Shown: positions 43,444 to 51,241, counted from the stretch's first letter. The stretch: 54,216 bases of DNA from Metasolibacillus sp. (GCF_025291715.1 NZ_JAMBIZ010000025.1:1-54216); one strand, 5' to 3'. The notes: generated by a model from the sequence alone, not told the origin. Numbers and translations: made by a program.

Positions 43444-44030
43444 TCAAGCATGTATGCCAGTAGAGTTCATTAATACAACCCTCCAACCATCAGGGTCTTC
43501 AAATGTGATACCTAATGCATGCCAATACGGATTTTCTGGCACAACAGACTGATAGCCCATGATATGCAATCTATTGGTTATTTCCTGTATTGTCTCAAGG
43601 CTAGGAATATAGAATACTAGTAAATTATCTTTAGTTGGAGCTGGGCATGGACTACCATTGATATGTTGAGTAAACTCTAAATGGTAATCAAATTCAGGTA
43701 AGCCAATCATCACCCCATCATATCCTGCATGTCCTTCAAAAGAGCCGATTTTTCTTAACCCTAGCCCTTCACAATCAATTACGCCTTGGCGTAATTGCGT
43801 CGGGATTTTGCATTGTGCAAGCACAATGGACTCCTTTCAAAATCCCTGACATCCGCCGGAGGCTTTATTAGGATTCAGTGCGTGTTTGGTCACCCACTGA
43901 ATGTAGAGTAATCTATATATTCATCGCACCACCTATAGAGGGGGGCGTTTTCTACTGAATCATGATAAAAGCGCACTACTTCGTTAAGCTGGTTTGTAGG
44001 ACGCGCTATTCTTACTTGAGCTATTTGCAT
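43444..44030 (-). pseudogene. VOC-family (glyoxalase-like) gene split by a 185-bp insertion
   Basis: The 5' part (44030-43959) encodes 24 residues including RPTNQLNEVVRFYHD, behind AAAGGGGA. The 3' part (43773-43444) continues with CEGLGLRKIGSFEGHAGY to GITFEDPDGWRVVLMN. Deleting 43777-43961 joins them in frame as FYHDCEGLGL, giving a 133-residue VOC protein of normal length. The present 3' frame could be translated from GTG 43824 behind AAAGGAG, but that product would have element-encoded residues (CKIPTQLRQGVID) in place of the first beta strand and is probably non-functional. Confidence 0.85.
43773..43961. mobile_element. Structured AATC-bordered element, copy 1 (inside the VOC gene)
   Basis: The element is 43777-43957 (181 nt), between AATC at 43773-43776 and 43958-43961. 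It contains hairpin 1 (43776-43785 with 43788-43797, perfect), hairpin 2 (43802-43810 with 43838-43846) enclosing a further perfect hairpin (43811-43818 with 43821-43828), the core TGACATCCGCCGGAG (43847-43861) and hairpin 3 (43873-43880 with 43895-43902). No protein is encoded. Borders and order match the copy at 3571-3714. Confidence 0.82.
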
Positions 44031-44109
44031 AAACTAATCCCCTTTGGTTATATTACCATAAAAGAAAAATATGGAATTATAAAATTATTATTGATACACT
44101 AGAAATCGA

Positions 44110-44128
44110 GATAATTTTCAAAATTATC
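44110..44128. promoter_or_regulatory. 19-bp palindrome upstream of a methyltransferase gene
   Basis: GATAATTTT-C-AAAATTATC is a perfect inverted repeat, 28 bases before a short leader frame. A TTGATA at about 44090 may be the -35. It fits a repressor operator. Confidence 0.5.
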
Positions 44129-44155
44129 AAAACTACTAGTGAAGGAGTGCTTACG

Positions 44156-44221
44156 ATGACAACACCATTCAACATTCGTTTAAATAAATATACTTATAAC
44201 AGGAGGATTCTTTTATGTTAG
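44156..44221 (+). CDS. 21-codon leader peptide overlapping the methyltransferase start
   Basis: ATG 44156 has its own AAGGAG site and encodes MTTPFNIRLNKYTYNRRILL plus Cys. Its stop (44219-44221) lies seven bases into the methyltransferase gene, whose ribosome-binding site AGGAGG is inside the leader frame. Translation of the leader would therefore pass over that site and couple the two. Confidence 0.45.
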   Translation: MTTPFNIRLNKYTYNRRILLC

Positions 44222-44838
44222 ACAAATTAGGCTTTGACCATTGGGCAGATTATTACGAAAAAACGGTATCGGAGGCGGAAGCAAGCAATCGCTATCCTTT
44301 TGCGGGCTATGATAGTTTGCTCGCTATGATTTGTGAGCGCATCGCACCTAATCATACGATTTTAGATGCAGGTGTCGGTACAGGAACACTTGCGAAAAAG
44401 CTGTATGATGTAGGTAATCCCGTTACTGCCTTTGATTTCTCGCCTAAAATGGTTGCTGCTGCAAAGGAAAAAATGCCAAATGCCCATATTTTTGAATGGG
44501 ATTTAGCAAAAGGTATGCCATCAGCACAGCTTGATTCACAATTTGATGCAATCATATGTACATATGTGTTGCATCATTTTACAACTCAAGAAAAAGTAAC
44601 GCTTATTGAGCAAATGTGCGAGTATTTAACAGCGTCAGGCTGTTTATATATTGGCGACATCTCTTTTATGACAGCGGAGCATCTTGAAACATGCAAGCAG
44701 GCGCATCTGAACAGCTGGGATCACGATGAATTTTATTTTGTCGAACAGACAATTTATCCAATGTTAATGGAGAAATACAATGTTCAATATGAGCAAATCT
44801 CTCATTGCGGTGGACTATACATTGTGTCACTGAAATAA
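44215..44838 (+). CDS. Class I SAM-dependent methyltransferase
   Basis: The 207-residue enzyme has motif I ILDAGVGTGTLAKKLY, acidic loop FDFSPKM and the post-I motif DAIICTYVLHHF. It resembles YrrT-like small-molecule methyltransferases. The substrate is unknown. ATG 44215 follows ACAGGAGG. A 21-base tandem array and a terminator follow the stop. Confidence 0.88.
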   Translation: MLDKLGFDHWADYYEKTVSEAEASNRYPFAGYDSLLAMICERIAPNHTILDAGVGTGTLAKKLYDVGNPVTAFDFSPKMVAAAKEKMPNAHIFEWDLAKGMPSAQLDSQFDAIICTYVLHHFTTQEKVTLIEQMCEYLTASGCLYIGDISFMTAEHLETCKQAHLNSWDHDEFYFVEQTIYPMLMEKYNVQYEQISHCGGLYIVSLK

Positions 44839-44922
44839 TTCGTTGAGCGAATTTGAGCATTGGATGAGCGAATTTCTCTGTTCGTTGAGCGAATTTAGCC
44901 ATTGGATGAGCGAATCACAAAC
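44839..44922. repeat. Four tandem 21-bp repeats in a 3' untranslated region
   Basis: Four units start at 44839, 44860, 44881 and 44902, each TT(C/G)(G/G)(T/A)TGAGCGAATTT followed by five variable bases; the last unit degenerates after GCGAAT. The array starts at the methyltransferase stop and ends just before the terminator. Confidence 0.88.
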
Positions 44923-44960
44923 TAGCCCTGAAAATTTTCGATTTTCAGGGCTTTTTTCTA
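44922..44960. terminator. Bidirectional terminator
   Basis: AGCCCTGAAAAT (from 44924) pairs with ATTTTCAGGGCT and is followed by TTTTTT. Confidence 0.85.
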
Positions 44961-44988
44961 ATAATATGAGCCTTGTCTGCGATGGTCA

Positions 44989-45306
44989 CTACCGCCAAAA
45001 ATGAATACAATAAGCAAGCCTATTATAAGAAGTCCTGCCATTTTTTGCAGTAAATAAAAAATGAAAATAAGAGAAAATAGCGAAGGTAGGCCTTATCCAA
45101 ACAAATGCCATAATAGCAAGACCAAGCAAAGACATTAAATTTAGCAGGATAGTTGCATATTCTGCATTTTGCAGCAAGCCTAGCACACCATCGAGCGACA
45201 CTACCTCCAGCTTTTGATAATTGGCAATTGTCACAATGCCTACAACAATAAACAAAGCAGTCAACAAAGTTTTTACTGGTTGAATACGCAATGTTTTCAT
45301 CATCAT
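44989..45306 (-). CDS. Small membrane protein, probably frameshifted near its 3' end
   Basis: The frame as it stands gives 105 residues with two to three hydrophobic helices. After about residue 78 it becomes polar (YFHFLFTAKNGRTSYNRL). Switching frame by one base near 45070 gives instead a hydrophobic helix and a short tail (GLLIIGLLIVFIFGGSDH), ending at 44958. That fits a membrane protein better, so a one-base indel is likely. It is the third gene of an operon of unknown role and lies nine bases after the 241-aa gene. Confidence 0.6.
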   Translation of the reverse strand: MMMKTLRIQPVKTLLTALFIVVGIVTIANYQKLEVVSLDGVLGLLQNAEYATILLNLMSLLGLAIMAFVWIRPTFAIFSYFHFLFTAKNGRTSYNRLAYCIHFWR

Positions 45307-45315
45307 ATATCCCTC

Positions 45316-46041
45316 CTATTCTAGCAATTCCTCCGTAACGCTTATAATATAATGAAACTGATTTGTGCCAAAGCCTGTTGCGTAACCATGCTGGTCAGCT
45401 TCGTGAGGCACTGCTTCTTTATAAACATATTTTGCATAAAATTGAGGTGGTTCCTGATAAGTAAATGTGTTAAACCAAGATGGCTGCGCTTCAAATTGAT
45501 ACTGATTTAGCTGATGAAGCGTTTCACTAAATGCTTGCGACATTGGCTGTACGCCATAATGTTGATTAAGATGAAGCGTTTCCTTCAATTGAATTTGTGG
45601 AACGTAGTGCTGATGACCATTGCTGACAAAAGCGTTGCGCTTCCTCAATAAATAGATGTCCACGCTGTCAATCGCATCCTTTGGGAAATGCCAAACGAAT
45701 ACAATGGAACGAGGATCGTTCGCATCCAGCTGCCAGCCATGCATAAATGTACTACTCCCAATGCGAACATAGTCGATTTGCCACTTTCCCTTCCTCCATT
45801 GATACAAAAGAGAAGCTTGTTGGCCATCTTCAGCTAAGATGGGGACAAAATAATGGCTGTCATCAACTCGGATAATATCTTCAACCGATTGAACTGTGAT
45901 AGTAGGCTCAAATTGTTTGAGCTGCTGGATGATTTCGGTTTGTTGCACAAAGGCCTGTGGCTTGGAAAGATAAAATCTGTAGGCAGCAAAGCTGATGATT
46001 AATAAAAGTAGTACCATTAATGCAACACGTTTTTTAGTCAT
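45316..46041 (-). CDS. Membrane-anchored extracellular protein (241 aa), unknown
   Basis: An N-terminal anchor (about 6-25, KKRVALMVLLLLIISFAAYR) is followed by about 215 extracellular residues rich in histidine, glutamine and aromatics. No known domain is recognised. ATG 46041 follows GGGGGGAAG and overlaps the preceding gene by eight bases. The order and overlap suggest a complex with the other two operon products. Confidence 0.75.
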   Translation of the reverse strand: MTKKRVALMVLLLLIISFAAYRFYLSKPQAFVQQTEIIQQLKQFEPTITVQSVEDIIRVDDSHYFVPILAEDGQQASLLYQWRKGKWQIDYVRIGSSTFMHGWQLDANDPRSIVFVWHFPKDAIDSVDIYLLRKRNAFVSNGHQHYVPQIQLKETLHLNQHYGVQPMSQAFSETLHQLNQYQFEAQPSWFNTFTYQEPPQFYAKYVYKEAVPHEADQHGYATGFGTNQFHYIISVTEELLE

Positions 46042-46744
46042 CTGTCTTCCCCCCGCCAATCATTGAATCTTTCAAATAAAAGTAAAACTGCTTCCCTTTA
46101 TTTATCACAAGCAAACCTTTGCCATTTGCCTCTACAAAAATAGTAGGCTGTATGCCACTGCCCTGTTTAGCTTGTGTGTCGAGAAGTAGGTAAGGGAATT
46201 TTTCTTGTACTGGTGTCGTTTGCTCAAATACAATTTCATTGTACCAATCAAACACATCATAGGACTCACTAGGAACTGCTATGATCCCCTCAAAGCTTTG
46301 TGGTAAATGAAGCTTTGGCGATGCTTGTGCAGATGGATGAACCGCTAGCAATTGTGCATCCTTTACATCAGCTAAGTAGGTTGATAGTTCATCTGTTGGA
46401 TAAAAGAAGCTGCTAAGCAAATGGTTCAGCAAAAATGATAGTACAAATAAATAATTCGCAAAAAAGCCAAGCCATGCAAATTTTCGATACGTTGCCCAGC
46501 TCCCACGATGACGTAAAATGGCCAATAACACCCACAACCCTAAAGGCAATACCGCGATTTGGACTGGCTCATCGAAAAGCGTCCACGTCAGGGATAGGGA
46601 AGATAAACCAACGAACACTGCAATAGCGGATTTCCAAATTTTGGGTTTATGCTCCTGCTTTTTATAAATTTTAATCATAGCTGCGATAATCACTAGCCAG
46701 CAAATGATTGTGAGCAACCATTCTATAATGCTTATATTCCACAA
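46034..46744 (-). CDS. Membrane protein (236 aa), unknown
   Basis: Four hydrophobic segments occupy the first 120 residues, followed by an extracellular C-terminal domain of about 110 residues. The start is TTG 46744, with a weak GGGG site. It is the first gene of a three-gene operon with 45316 and 44989. No family is recognised. Confidence 0.72.
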   Translation of the reverse strand: MWNISIIEWLLTIICWLVIIAAMIKIYKKQEHKPKIWKSAIAVFVGLSSLSLTWTLFDEPVQIAVLPLGLWVLLAILRHRGSWATYRKFAWLGFFANYLFVLSFLLNHLLSSFFYPTDELSTYLADVKDAQLLAVHPSAQASPKLHLPQSFEGIIAVPSESYDVFDWYNEIVFEQTTPVQEKFPYLLLDTQAKQGSGIQPTIFVEANGKGLLVINKGKQFYFYLKDSMIGGGKTDD

Positions 46745-46804
46745 AAGTAATACCCCATTTCATAGTAAAACTAACCTAATTATACCAGATTTTATTTATT
46801 TAAA

Positions 46805-46842
46805 AATGGCTATTGAAAGCTTCTTTTCAATAGCCACATTTT
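46805..46842 (-). terminator. Terminator of the Nudix gene
   Basis: A 12-bp stem (46807-46818 with 46825-46836), then TTTTTA on the minus strand. Confidence 0.8.
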
Positions 46843-46845
46843 TAT

Positions 46846-47391
46846 TTATTTGCCTAACTGTCTTCTCGCTAAATAATAGGCGTTCACAGTAAATAATTGG
46901 GTGTTGATTTGACTGTTTTGTACTAGTTGCTCGAATTCATCAAAATTCAATAAAACAATTTCGATTTCTTCCGTATTATCTAGTTGCTGGTCGCTTGCTT
47001 GATATGCATCAACAATTAAAAATGTAGCTATTTTATTCGTTTGCGTGGCAGGATTAACAAAAAATTCCCCTAGCTTCACAGGCTGTATATCTGATGTATA
47101 GCCTGTCTCCTCGCGCACTTCGCGTAAAATGCCCTGTTCGAAGGTTTCTCCGTGTTCCATTTTCCCTGCGGGTACTTCCACAAAAAAATCATCTGCTGCA
47201 TAGCGATATTGCTTTACGAGGACGATTTGCTGCTCCTTTGTTATGACAACAGCATTGACCCAGTCCGCATATTCATTAACATAATAGTCTTGAATGACAA
47301 AGCCATTCGGTAACTCACACCGATCCTTTCGCAAATGACCAAAGTTTGATTGATACACATACTCAGAGCTTTGCGTAATCCATTTTTTCAC
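46846..47391 (-). CDS. Nudix hydrolase, ADP-ribose pyrophosphatase type
   Basis: The 181-residue protein has a complete Nudix box (GKMEHGETFEQGILREV then REETGY) preceded by VLVKQYRYAADDFFVEVPAG, typical of ADP-ribose pyrophosphatases, and a trailing EEIEIVLL. It should hydrolyse ADP-ribose or a related nucleotide sugar. It is monocistronic, with its own terminator. Confidence 0.92.
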   Translation of the reverse strand: MKKWITQSSEYVYQSNFGHLRKDRCELPNGFVIQDYYVNEYADWVNAVVITKEQQIVLVKQYRYAADDFFVEVPAGKMEHGETFEQGILREVREETGYTSDIQPVKLGEFFVNPATQTNKIATFLIVDAYQASDQQLDNTEEIEIVLLNFDEFEQLVQNSQINTQLFTVNAYYLARRQLGK

Positions 47392-47447
47392 AGACTTCTC
47401 CTCTTTCTATCAGACAATTTTCATTTATCATACTATATTTCCATATA

Positions 47448-48872
47448 TTAATAAATCGGTCGAGTAAACGCTGGTTGCCAAATACTCTTTGCATTTTTGC
47501 GCATGGTAATAGTCGTTTCCTCCCCTGTCATAGGAGAAAAGAATGTAATAATGCCTGTGTCCTCAGATTGCGCTGTAAATGTACCTGCTTCTAAGCCAGC
47601 AAATGCCCTTGCACTGCGTAAACGCTCTATTTCCTTTGTAAAATAAGCTTCGCGGACAAGCTGTGCCTGTTCAATATACTTTCTGATTTCCTTTGTTTCG
47701 CGATTGTCCACCGTTGTAAATAAAGCTTTATACATGGCGAAATCTTGCTGCATCTCTGCTACGACATAAATTTTGGCAATGCTTATTGGGTCAATATTGC
47801 GGAATAGCTCTAAGTTATGACTTGCTTTGAAGTCATCATATAACGCTTTTTCCTCTAAGCTTAATTCAAATGTTGGCTCAACCTTTGGCACACCGATGAC
47901 TTTGCCTGCAAGCTGTTGCTCAGAAATCGTGGTAATTGTATGACCATTTTCATTATGGTAGACAATCAATTCATCTTGCTTTGCCTGCAATGTTTGATTT
48001 GCAAAGCCTAGCGTATCGTTCCCATACGTATGGAAAAAATAACTATTTTTCATTGGATTATCTAGCATTTCTAAGTCAATTTTTTGATGTAAATTATGCA
48101 TTGGAAAGGCTTTATCATTTACAAGCACTTTGCCCTGCTCCATTGTGACCTTATCTCCTGCCACCCCTAAAACGGTCGATGCGATAAGCCCATCATTGCT
48201 ATAATAAGCAATATAGTCACCATGCTGAATTGGCGCTTTCTCATCAATAATGAGTGTGCTGTTAAACATCCATGCATCACCTAAAAGGTGGCTATATTGC
48301 ACATCTATCCTTTGCCCATCTTGTAAAATCGGCAGCAAACCTTCTTTTTCCTTCATCATAAAATTTACCTTGCTAGCCCCACCATTTTTCGAAATTACCG
48401 AAAAATGATATTCTCCAAGAGCAACCGTAGTCAAATCATCAATAATATAGGATTTCATCTCGTTTGGTGCTAATGTACCTGCATACCACACATCATTATT
48501 GGGCTTATAAATTTTCCATGTGAAGATGTTTTCCCCCGTGTTCTCTACTGTAAAAACTATTTTTTGATTGACTGCTTGAATGTCAAAATAACTGTGCAGT
48601 TCTCCGTTGACTAATGGGGCATTGTGAAATTGTGCAAATATGACTACTGGCTTTTGATCTACAACAGCTAGAGTCTTATTGTCGGCGATTCGCTCGACAT
48701 TCGGCTTATATAAAATAAAGGCTAAAAATACTGTGATAATTGCAACAGCGATATAAATAGGCGCTAGTTTTAATTTATCGCGCGGCTTTTGCACAATACG
48801 TTCCTTTATTTCCTTTGTAAAAGGGGCTTGGCGTTGAAGGTTTTCATGCAATTGTTGTTTAAATGGATTCAT
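47448..48872 (-). CDS. Anti-sigma-like membrane protein with signal-peptidase-like domain
   Basis: The 474-residue protein has a short cytoplasmic N-terminus (1-34), one membrane helix (about 36-56) and a large extracellular part. Residues about 195-250 (GDYIAYYSNDGLIASTVLGV, then GDKVTMEQGKVLVNDKAF) resemble the S26 signal-peptidase core, where GD, a VIGLPGD turn and LYING-like strands occur. The catalytic Ser and Lys positions are not kept. ATG 48872 lies inside the end of the ECF sigma gene, so it is probably its anti-sigma factor. The domain match is by eye. Confidence 0.7.
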   Translation of the reverse strand: MNPFKQQLHENLQRQAPFTKEIKERIVQKPRDKLKLAPIYIAVAIITVFLAFILYKPNVERIADNKTLAVVDQKPVVIFAQFHNAPLVNGELHSYFDIQAVNQKIVFTVENTGENIFTWKIYKPNNDVWYAGTLAPNEMKSYIIDDLTTVALGEYHFSVISKNGGASKVNFMMKEKEGLLPILQDGQRIDVQYSHLLGDAWMFNSTLIIDEKAPIQHGDYIAYYSNDGLIASTVLGVAGDKVTMEQGKVLVNDKAFPMHNLHQKIDLEMLDNPMKNSYFFHTYGNDTLGFANQTLQAKQDELIVYHNENGHTITTISEQQLAGKVIGVPKVEPTFELSLEEKALYDDFKASHNLELFRNIDPISIAKIYVVAEMQQDFAMYKALFTTVDNRETKEIRKYIEQAQLVREAYFTKEIERLRSARAFAGLEAGTFTAQSEDTGIITFFSPMTGEETTITMRKNAKSIWQPAFTRPIY

Positions 48873-49380
48873 AGTGCATCCTCCTTAAATATTGATAAAT
48901 TTCCTCTAATTGTGGGTCATTTTTTAAAATTTCACGTGCACGACGCAATTTTGTACGCACTGTATTTTCAGATTCATTTAATATTTGAGCGATTTCCTTT
49001 ACTTCAAATTCCTCATAATAATGCAAAATAATGATTTCGCGATAATGCAACGGTAATTGCAGCACTTTATCTAGCAATGTTGCATAGGATTCTTGCTTCA
49101 TATATGTATCTTCAATCGATGGCTCCTTTTTCTCTTTTTTTAATAGCAATGAATGCAGCAATTTTTTACGCTTCATTTTTCTTAGCTCGTCATAGCAACG
49201 ATGAATGGCAATTTTCGTTAAATAAGTTTTTAATGAGGACTCTCCACGAAATTTTTCATGCTGTCGCATATAGGTCAATAGCACGTCCTGGGTAATTTCC
49301 TCTGCCAATTGCTTGTCTTTGACGTATAAATAGCTCATATGGTATAAATATTCGCCATATTGCTCAACGATTTGCTCCAT
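48859..49380 (-). CDS. ECF-type RNA polymerase sigma factor
   Basis: The 173-residue protein has sigma region 2 (10-75, with DKQLAEEITQDVLLTYMR) and region 4 (about 105-160, with LPLHYREIIILHYYEEFEVK and a VRTKLRRAREILK recognition helix). It is about the usual ECF size. ATG 49380 follows AAGGAGGTG. It overlaps the anti-sigma-like gene by 14 bases. The likely autoregulated promoter lies at 49409-49435. Confidence 0.93.
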   Translation of the reverse strand: MEQIVEQYGEYLYHMSYLYVKDKQLAEEITQDVLLTYMRQHEKFRGESSLKTYLTKIAIHRCYDELRKMKRKKLLHSLLLKKEKKEPSIEDTYMKQESYATLLDKVLQLPLHYREIIILHYYEEFEVKEIAQILNESENTVRTKLRRAREILKNDPQLEEIYQYLRRMHYESI

Positions 49381-49408
49381 ACATCACACCTCCTTCTTTA
49401 CTTGCTTA

Positions 49409-49435
49409 GACGTTTGTTAGCTGTAAAATTGTTCA
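49409..49435 (-). promoter_or_regulatory. ECF-type promoter upstream of the sigma gene
   Basis: On the minus strand TGAACA (49435-49430), 17 bases, CGTC (49412-49409). This matches the TGAAC-N16/17-CGTC pattern of Bacillus ECF sigma factors and lies 28 bases before the start codon, so autoregulation is likely. Confidence 0.6.
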
Positions 49436-49457
49436 AACTTCATCTAAATGTCAAAAA

Positions 49458-49492
49458 AGAAAGTCACCTGTGTCGATGCAACAGGTGACTGG
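49458..49492 (-). terminator. Terminator of the 69-aa gene
   Basis: AGTCACCTGT pairs with ACAGGTGACT; the minus strand continues TTCTTTTTT. Confidence 0.8.
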
Positions 49493-49530
49493 ATATGCTA
49501 TAAAAATGGGACTAGAAGATTTATCAGCTT

Positions 49531-49740
49531 CTACTGTTTTTCACATGAGATCATTTGGTTTGTCGCTGTTTTTGTAATCGTCAATGTATTGTTTTTTGTC
49601 CAGCTTTGAAAACATTCTTCGATTAACCGTTGATTTGTCTTATGTATATTCGCCAAATCAATCAATTGCAATGCTGTATAGCCTATGATTAGTGCACTTG
49701 CCAGTATCGTGATTGCTACTTTGAATTTCGTCTCCTTCAT
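49531..49740 (-). CDS. Small single-helix membrane protein (69 aa)
   Basis: One hydrophobic segment (about 8-28, VAITILASALIIGYTALQL) is followed by a polar C-terminal part with two cysteines (EECFQSW and ISCEKQ), perhaps exposed outside. ATG 49740 follows AAGGGG. It has its own terminator. The family is not recognised. Confidence 0.62.
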   Translation of the reverse strand: MKETKFKVAITILASALIIGYTALQLIDLANIHKTNQRLIEECFQSWTKNNTLTITKTATNQMISCEKQ

Positions 49741-49815
49741 CAATATGCCCCTTTTCCTAAGCTAGATATTTACATTACATTGTAAATTATCACCAGATGA
49801 AATACAATCTTAAAT

Positions 49816-49860
49816 AAAAAGGGGCCGACCAGAAAATGAACTTTCTGGTCGGCTCCGCTT
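49816..49860 (-). terminator. Second terminator downstream of the 3-hydroxyacyl-CoA dehydrogenase gene
   Basis: A 12-bp perfect stem (49824-49835 with 49842-49853); the minus strand continues CCCCTTTTTATTT. Confidence 0.78.
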
Positions 49861-49879
49861 TTTTACATAGTCAATTTTT

Positions 49880-49970
49880 GATTAACATTGTGCTCCTACG
49901 GTGGTCACAATAGAGCTTTTCTGCGACGAGTAACCGCAGGAGCAAATTGTCACCATCCTCGTCGCAAAGG
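49880..49970. repeat. Complex intergenic palindromic unit
   Basis: GCTCCTACGGT (49892-49902) pairs with ACCGCAGGAGC (49933-49943, one mismatch), and TGCGACGAG (49922-49930) pairs with CTCGTCGCA (49958-49966). The two pairings interlock. The sequence is GC-rich for this genome and codes for nothing, so it looks like a REP-type dispersed element. Confidence 0.5.
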
Positions 49971-50004
49971 GGGCGTCCCAAAATGACTTTTCGGACGCCT
50001 CCTT
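49968..50004 (-). terminator. Terminator of the dehydrogenase gene
   Basis: GGAGGCGTCC pairs with GGGACGCCCCC (with G-T pairs) around AAAAGTCATTTT; a CTTT tail follows on the minus strand. Confidence 0.7.
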
Positions 50005-50013
50005 TCATCCATA

Positions 50014-50904
50014 TTATTTTAAGAAATCTGGTTGTTGGTAGGCTGGGTTTGGATATTTGTAGAAGCCCTCCCCTGTTGCCACGCCTAGTTTACCTTGATC
50101 GATTAATTCTGTTTTTAATTTTTCAGCGATTAATTTTGACACTTCATCGCCTTGTTCAGCTTTTGCTTTCGTTAAGTTATAAGGTGTTGTCATGCCAATA
50201 ATATCTAAGAAAGCGAATGGTCCAACTGGCGCACCTGTTGAAATCATCCAGTTTTTATCGATTGCATGTGGATCAGCTACTTCGTTTGCCCATAAATACT
50301 GAGCCGCATTTAAAAATGGCACTAATAGCGTATTTAAAATGTAGCCTGGTTGTTCTTTATGAAGGCGGAATGTGACCATATCGATTGTTTTCGCAAAGTC
50401 TTCTACTAAGTCTGCATATTTCGCATCTGTACCCGCATGTCCCATTACTTCCGCGATATTGTTTTTCCAAATTTCATTGGCAAAGTGCAATGCTAAAAAC
50501 TTCTCAGGACGACCTGTGTATTCAGCAAATTGGCTTGGTAGCATTGTCGATGAGTTGGAAGCAAAAACCGTTTTTTCTGGTGCTACTTTGCTTAATTGCG
50601 TATAGAAGTTTACTTTAATTTCAACAACTTCAGGTACTGCCTCGATGATTAAATCCGCTTCTTTCACTGCCTCCGCTAAATCTGTGCTATAAGAAAGGCT
50701 AGCAAATGCTTTGTCAGCACGCGCTTGATCGTTAAAATATTCCCCGTAAACAGCTGTTAATTTTTCAAAACGCTCTTTAGCTGCTGCTAATGCTTGGTCG
50801 TTAATATCGTATACTGTGACATCATAACCAAAAAATGCTGTTTGAAATGCGATTTGGCTACCTAATACACCAGAGCCCGCAATTGTAATATGTTTGAATG
50901 ACAT
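50014..50904 (-). CDS. 3-hydroxyacyl-CoA dehydrogenase (3-hydroxybutyryl-CoA type)
   Basis: The 296-residue enzyme has the NAD-binding start ITIAGSGVLGSQIAFQTA, the ASNSSTMLPS stretch, the catalytic histidine region LALHFANEIWKNN and a C-terminal helical domain with KEQPGYILNTLLVPFLNAAQ. It oxidises 3-hydroxyacyl-CoA in fatty-acid or butyrate metabolism. The usual FNP after the histidine is FAN here. ATG 50904 follows AAGGAG. Confidence 0.92.
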   Translation of the reverse strand: MSFKHITIAGSGVLGSQIAFQTAFFGYDVTVYDINDQALAAAKERFEKLTAVYGEYFNDQARADKAFASLSYSTDLAEAVKEADLIIEAVPEVVEIKVNFYTQLSKVAPEKTVFASNSSTMLPSQFAEYTGRPEKFLALHFANEIWKNNIAEVMGHAGTDAKYADLVEDFAKTIDMVTFRLHKEQPGYILNTLLVPFLNAAQYLWANEVADPHAIDKNWMISTGAPVGPFAFLDIIGMTTPYNLTKAKAEQGDEVSKLIAEKLKTELIDQGKLGVATGEGFYKYPNPAYQQPDFLK

Positions 50905-51241
50905 ATAAAACATCTCCTTGTAGTTGAATTAATCTTATTGTACATCTTCTTACACGTAAATTTAACCTATAACAATAGGTTTTTCCTCAATAAATAGACA
51001 TACATTTGTAGGTTTAATTACATCTTGCTACCCAACATAAATTTAGTATGCACTTCCGATTTTTATATCATACGCATTGCCTTTGTTCCCTATTTTACAG
51101 TTGTCTATAAATACTACCATTGTTAAAAAAGTTTTCATTATTCTGTCTATTATTCCCTTCTTCTCTATGATAAAATAGTCGTGATGTGTTTTTTACAAAA
51201 GGGGCTTTTCTCATATAAAAATGGCAACGGGAGTGATTTTT
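50905..51241. other. Intergenic region between divergent genes
   Basis: This AT-rich 337-base stretch has a small hairpin (AACCTA/TAGGTT at about 50968-50984, followed by TTTT) and a TAAAAT at about 51171 that may be a -10 for the chemoreceptor gene. I see no coding frame, repeat or RNA gene in it. Confidence 0.5.

Noticed and set aside
43777-43824. Native N-terminus of the VOC protein from GTG 43824
   Set aside because: These codons lie within the inserted element's palindrome; the true 5' part is at 43959-44030.
44666-44902. 78-codon minus-strand frame with KFAQR/KFAHP repeats
   Set aside because: It results from the 21-bp repeats and overlaps the methyltransferase; no ribosome-binding site.
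44839-44922. CRISPR-like mini array (core plus variable 5 bases)
   Set aside because: Spacers are far too short and no cas genes are near.
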